From CBDDRG01 sp051306415 (lineage in GTDB: Bacteria; Pseudomonadota; Gammaproteobacteria; Pseudomonadales; Porticoccaceae), in contig JBPPNE010000341.1 of NCBI GenBank assembly GCA_051306415.1, positions 1 to 7,044 on the forward strand: a DNA stretch of 7,044 nt. Direction: 5' to 3'. The stretch's first letter is position 1. Every line of letters begins with the position of its first letter. Position numbers and translations under genes: made by a program. This document shows positions 6,018-7,044 of the stretch, in pieces. The notes under the pieces were generated by a model. The model was given only the letters and a program-made list of their open reading frames with translations. It was not told where the DNA came from and made no database searches.

Positions 6018-6695
6018 ATGTCGACGCGACCCGCACACCCACCACCATCGAAGCCGGCGACGTTCGCAGGAATGGCGGTTCGTGGCCTGACAGCGCTGCT
6101 GCTATCGGCAGCAATCGCGTTCACGCCGCCCACAGCAGCCACTGAACCGCAGGGACGGGCTATATTCGCGGGCGGCTGTTTCTGGTGCGTAGAAGCAGCG
6201 TTCGACCAGGTCAACGGCGTAGTGAAAACCACTTCCGGTTACATCGGAGGCCGGCTGGCGAGCCCCAGTTATCAGCAGGTTTCGGCCGGTGGCACCGGCC
6301 ACGCAGAAGCAGTCGAAGTCATCTACGACTCCGCCCAAGTGGGCTATCAGGAATTACTTTCGACCTTCTGGCACAACATCGACCCGGTAGATGGTGGCGG
6401 GCAATTCTGCGACCGTGGCGATCAGTATCGCAGCGCCATTTTTTACATCGGCGCCGAACAGCGGCAACTTGCGGAGCAGAGCAAAGTCGAGCTTGCGAAA
6501 AGCCAGTTGCTACCCGCAGCCATTGCAACGGTGATTGCCGAAGCGACAGCGTTCTATCCGGCCGAGGATTACCACCAGAACTACCACCAGAACAATCCCG
6601 CCCGCTACAAATTCTACCAGTGGAACTGCGGCCGTCAGCAACGTCTCGACACGCTCTGGCGCGGTATCGAACGTTTGCCATTCCAAACCCGCTGA
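6018..6695 (+). CDS. msrA: Peptide-methionine (S)-S-oxide reductase MsrA with N-terminal signal sequence
   Basis: Repairs oxidised methionine by reducing the S-epimer of methionine sulfoxide in proteins. From the ATG at 6018 it is 225 residues. The catalytic motif FAGGCFWCVEAAFD contains nucleophile C54 in GCFWC, with W56 and C57. The substrate-pocket segment FCDRGDQYRS is present, as is the C-terminal YHQNYHQNNPARYKFYQWNCGR with probable resolving cysteine C204. Ahead of the domain, residues 22-35 are hydrophobic (GLTALLLSAAIAF), followed by a possible cleavage site after TAA (residue 41), so a periplasmic location is likely. The region before the hydrophobic core is unusually long. An ATG at 6072 (MAVRG...) would give a more standard signal peptide but has its AGGA too close. 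There is no MsrB domain and no msrB next to it. It is transcribed away from the ccm unit. Confidence 0.95.
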   Translation: MSTRPAHPPPSKPATFAGMAVRGLTALLLSAAIAFTPPTAATEPQGRAIFAGGCFWCVEAAFDQVNGVVKTTSGYIGGRLASPSYQQVSAGGTGHAEAVEVIYDSAQVGYQELLSTFWHNIDPVDGGGQFCDRGDQYRSAIFYIGAEQRQLAEQSKVELAKSQLLPAAIATVIAEATAFYPAEDYHQNYHQNNPARYKFYQWNCGRQQRLDTLWRGIERLPFQTR

Positions 6696-6702
6696 CGCCC
6701 TA

Positions 6703-6740
6703 GGAGCCTGTCCTGAGCCTGACGAAAAATCGAAGGCCCT
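6703..6740 (+). repeat. Possible degenerate dispersed intergenic repeat
   Basis: The 58-base convergent gap between msrA and the stress-protein gene contains GAGCCTG twice at an 11-base period (6704-6710 and 6715-6721), followed by ACGAAAAATCGAAGGCCC. This resembles the intergenic motif GAGCCTGTCCTGAGC...TCGAAGGG that I recall from many bacterial genomes, here with an altered middle. The direct repeat is seen in the sequence; the wider identity is from memory. No convincing bidirectional terminator is visible in this gap. Confidence 0.4.
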
Positions 6741-6753
6741 GATCAGAAGCTGA

Positions 6754-7044
6754 CTAATTGACCACCAGCATCTCGGTGTGAATGCGGTGCAATATCCGCT
6801 CCGCCGTATTGCCCAACAGAAATCCTTTGACACCCCGGTTAGCCGCACTGCCGATCACCAGCAGCGCGGTTTCGCCCGCCTCGGTGGCGATTTCATCCTC
6901 GACCTGACCGACGACGACGCGGATCGCACTCGTCGTGATACCCAGATGATCAACCAGCGCTTGCAGCCGCAACTGTGCCTGCGCTTCCAACCGTGCGCGC
7001 AAATCCGAATCCACCACCACCGCACCCATGCCCGGGTACACCAA
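6754..7044 (-). CDS. Universal stress protein family, C-terminal part (UspE-like)
   Basis: The gene continues beyond the right edge; 96 codons and the TAG stop are present. The frame is open to the edge, so the first visible codon is internal, not a start. The pattern ETALLVIGSAANRGVKGFLLGNTAERILHRIHTEMLVVN is the end of a Usp alpha/beta domain, with the typical beta-strand LLVIG, loop, FLLGNTAE helix and final LVV strand. The ATP-binding signature GX2GX9G(S/T) is altered: the second glycine is alanine and the last S/T is asparagine (GSAA...GN). This GNTAE form resembles UspE, which has two tandem Usp domains, so this may be the second domain of such a protein. Usp proteins are cytoplasmic and induced by stress or starvation. 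The single- versus two-domain question cannot be settled here. Confidence 0.88.
   Translation of the reverse strand: MVYPGMGAVVVDSDLRARLEAQAQLRLQALVDHLGITTSAIRVVVGQVEDEIATEAGETALLVIGSAANRGVKGFLLGNTAERILHRIHTEMLVVN

Noticed and set aside
5559..6145. Short plus-strand frames between the small gene and msrA
   Set aside because: They have no good start context, no family resemblance, and proline/histidine/arginine-rich composition typical of chance frames.
1..7044. CRISPR array, tRNA/rRNA, toxin-antitoxin, phage or defence genes
   Set aside because: Both strands were looked over; no regularly spaced repeats, cloverleaf-like sequences or relevant protein motifs were found.

Overview
This window carries most of a cytochrome c maturation (System I, ccm) operon on the minus strand. 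A small acidic gene lies just upstream of it in the same direction. A 519-base gene-free region then separates this block from a plus-strand peptide methionine sulfoxide reductase gene (msrA), and the 3' part of a minus-strand universal stress protein gene runs off the right edge. The DNA is GC-rich except for an AT-rich island near 5761-5835. The E. coli-like ccm order, the small protein resembling the PA3496 family, and the UspE-like stress protein together suggest a gammaproteobacterium. I cannot place it more precisely.

Layout, right to left along the minus-strand unit: a 58-residue acidic protein (5498-5322); a 73-base gap with two hairpins; then ccmA (5248-4577), ccmB (4563-3895), ccmC (3869-3132), ccmD (3125-2943), ccmE (2946-2413), ccmF (2416-440) and ccmG (440 to the left edge, incomplete). 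ccmD-E and ccmE-F overlap by four bases (ATGA), and ccmF-G by one base (TGATG), so D to G look translationally coupled. The remaining System I genes (ccmH, ccmI) are not in the window; the usual order would put them beyond the left edge.

How the genes work together: CcmA and CcmB form the ABC transporter core that, with CcmC and CcmD, loads heme onto CcmE and releases holo-CcmE. CcmE carries heme covalently on a periplasmic histidine. CcmF (with CcmH) ligates heme to apocytochrome c. CcmG keeps the apocytochrome CXXCH cysteines reduced. Every heme-ligand or catalytic residue I looked for is present: CcmC H60, H184 and the WWD motif; CcmE H124 and Y128; CcmF H173, H261, H303, H498 and the WWD motif; CcmG CPSC; all CcmA ABC motifs.

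On the right, MsrA has an apparent N-terminal signal sequence and so is probably periplasmic. The spacer before it (5499-6017) holds possible promoters in both directions, small hairpins and a spaced palindrome, but no convincing gene. I found no CRISPR array, tRNA, rRNA, intact mobile element or obviously new system. The window is mainly conserved housekeeping biology; the points worth a second look are in the intergenic DNA, the small gene ahead of ccmA, and the tail of ccmE.
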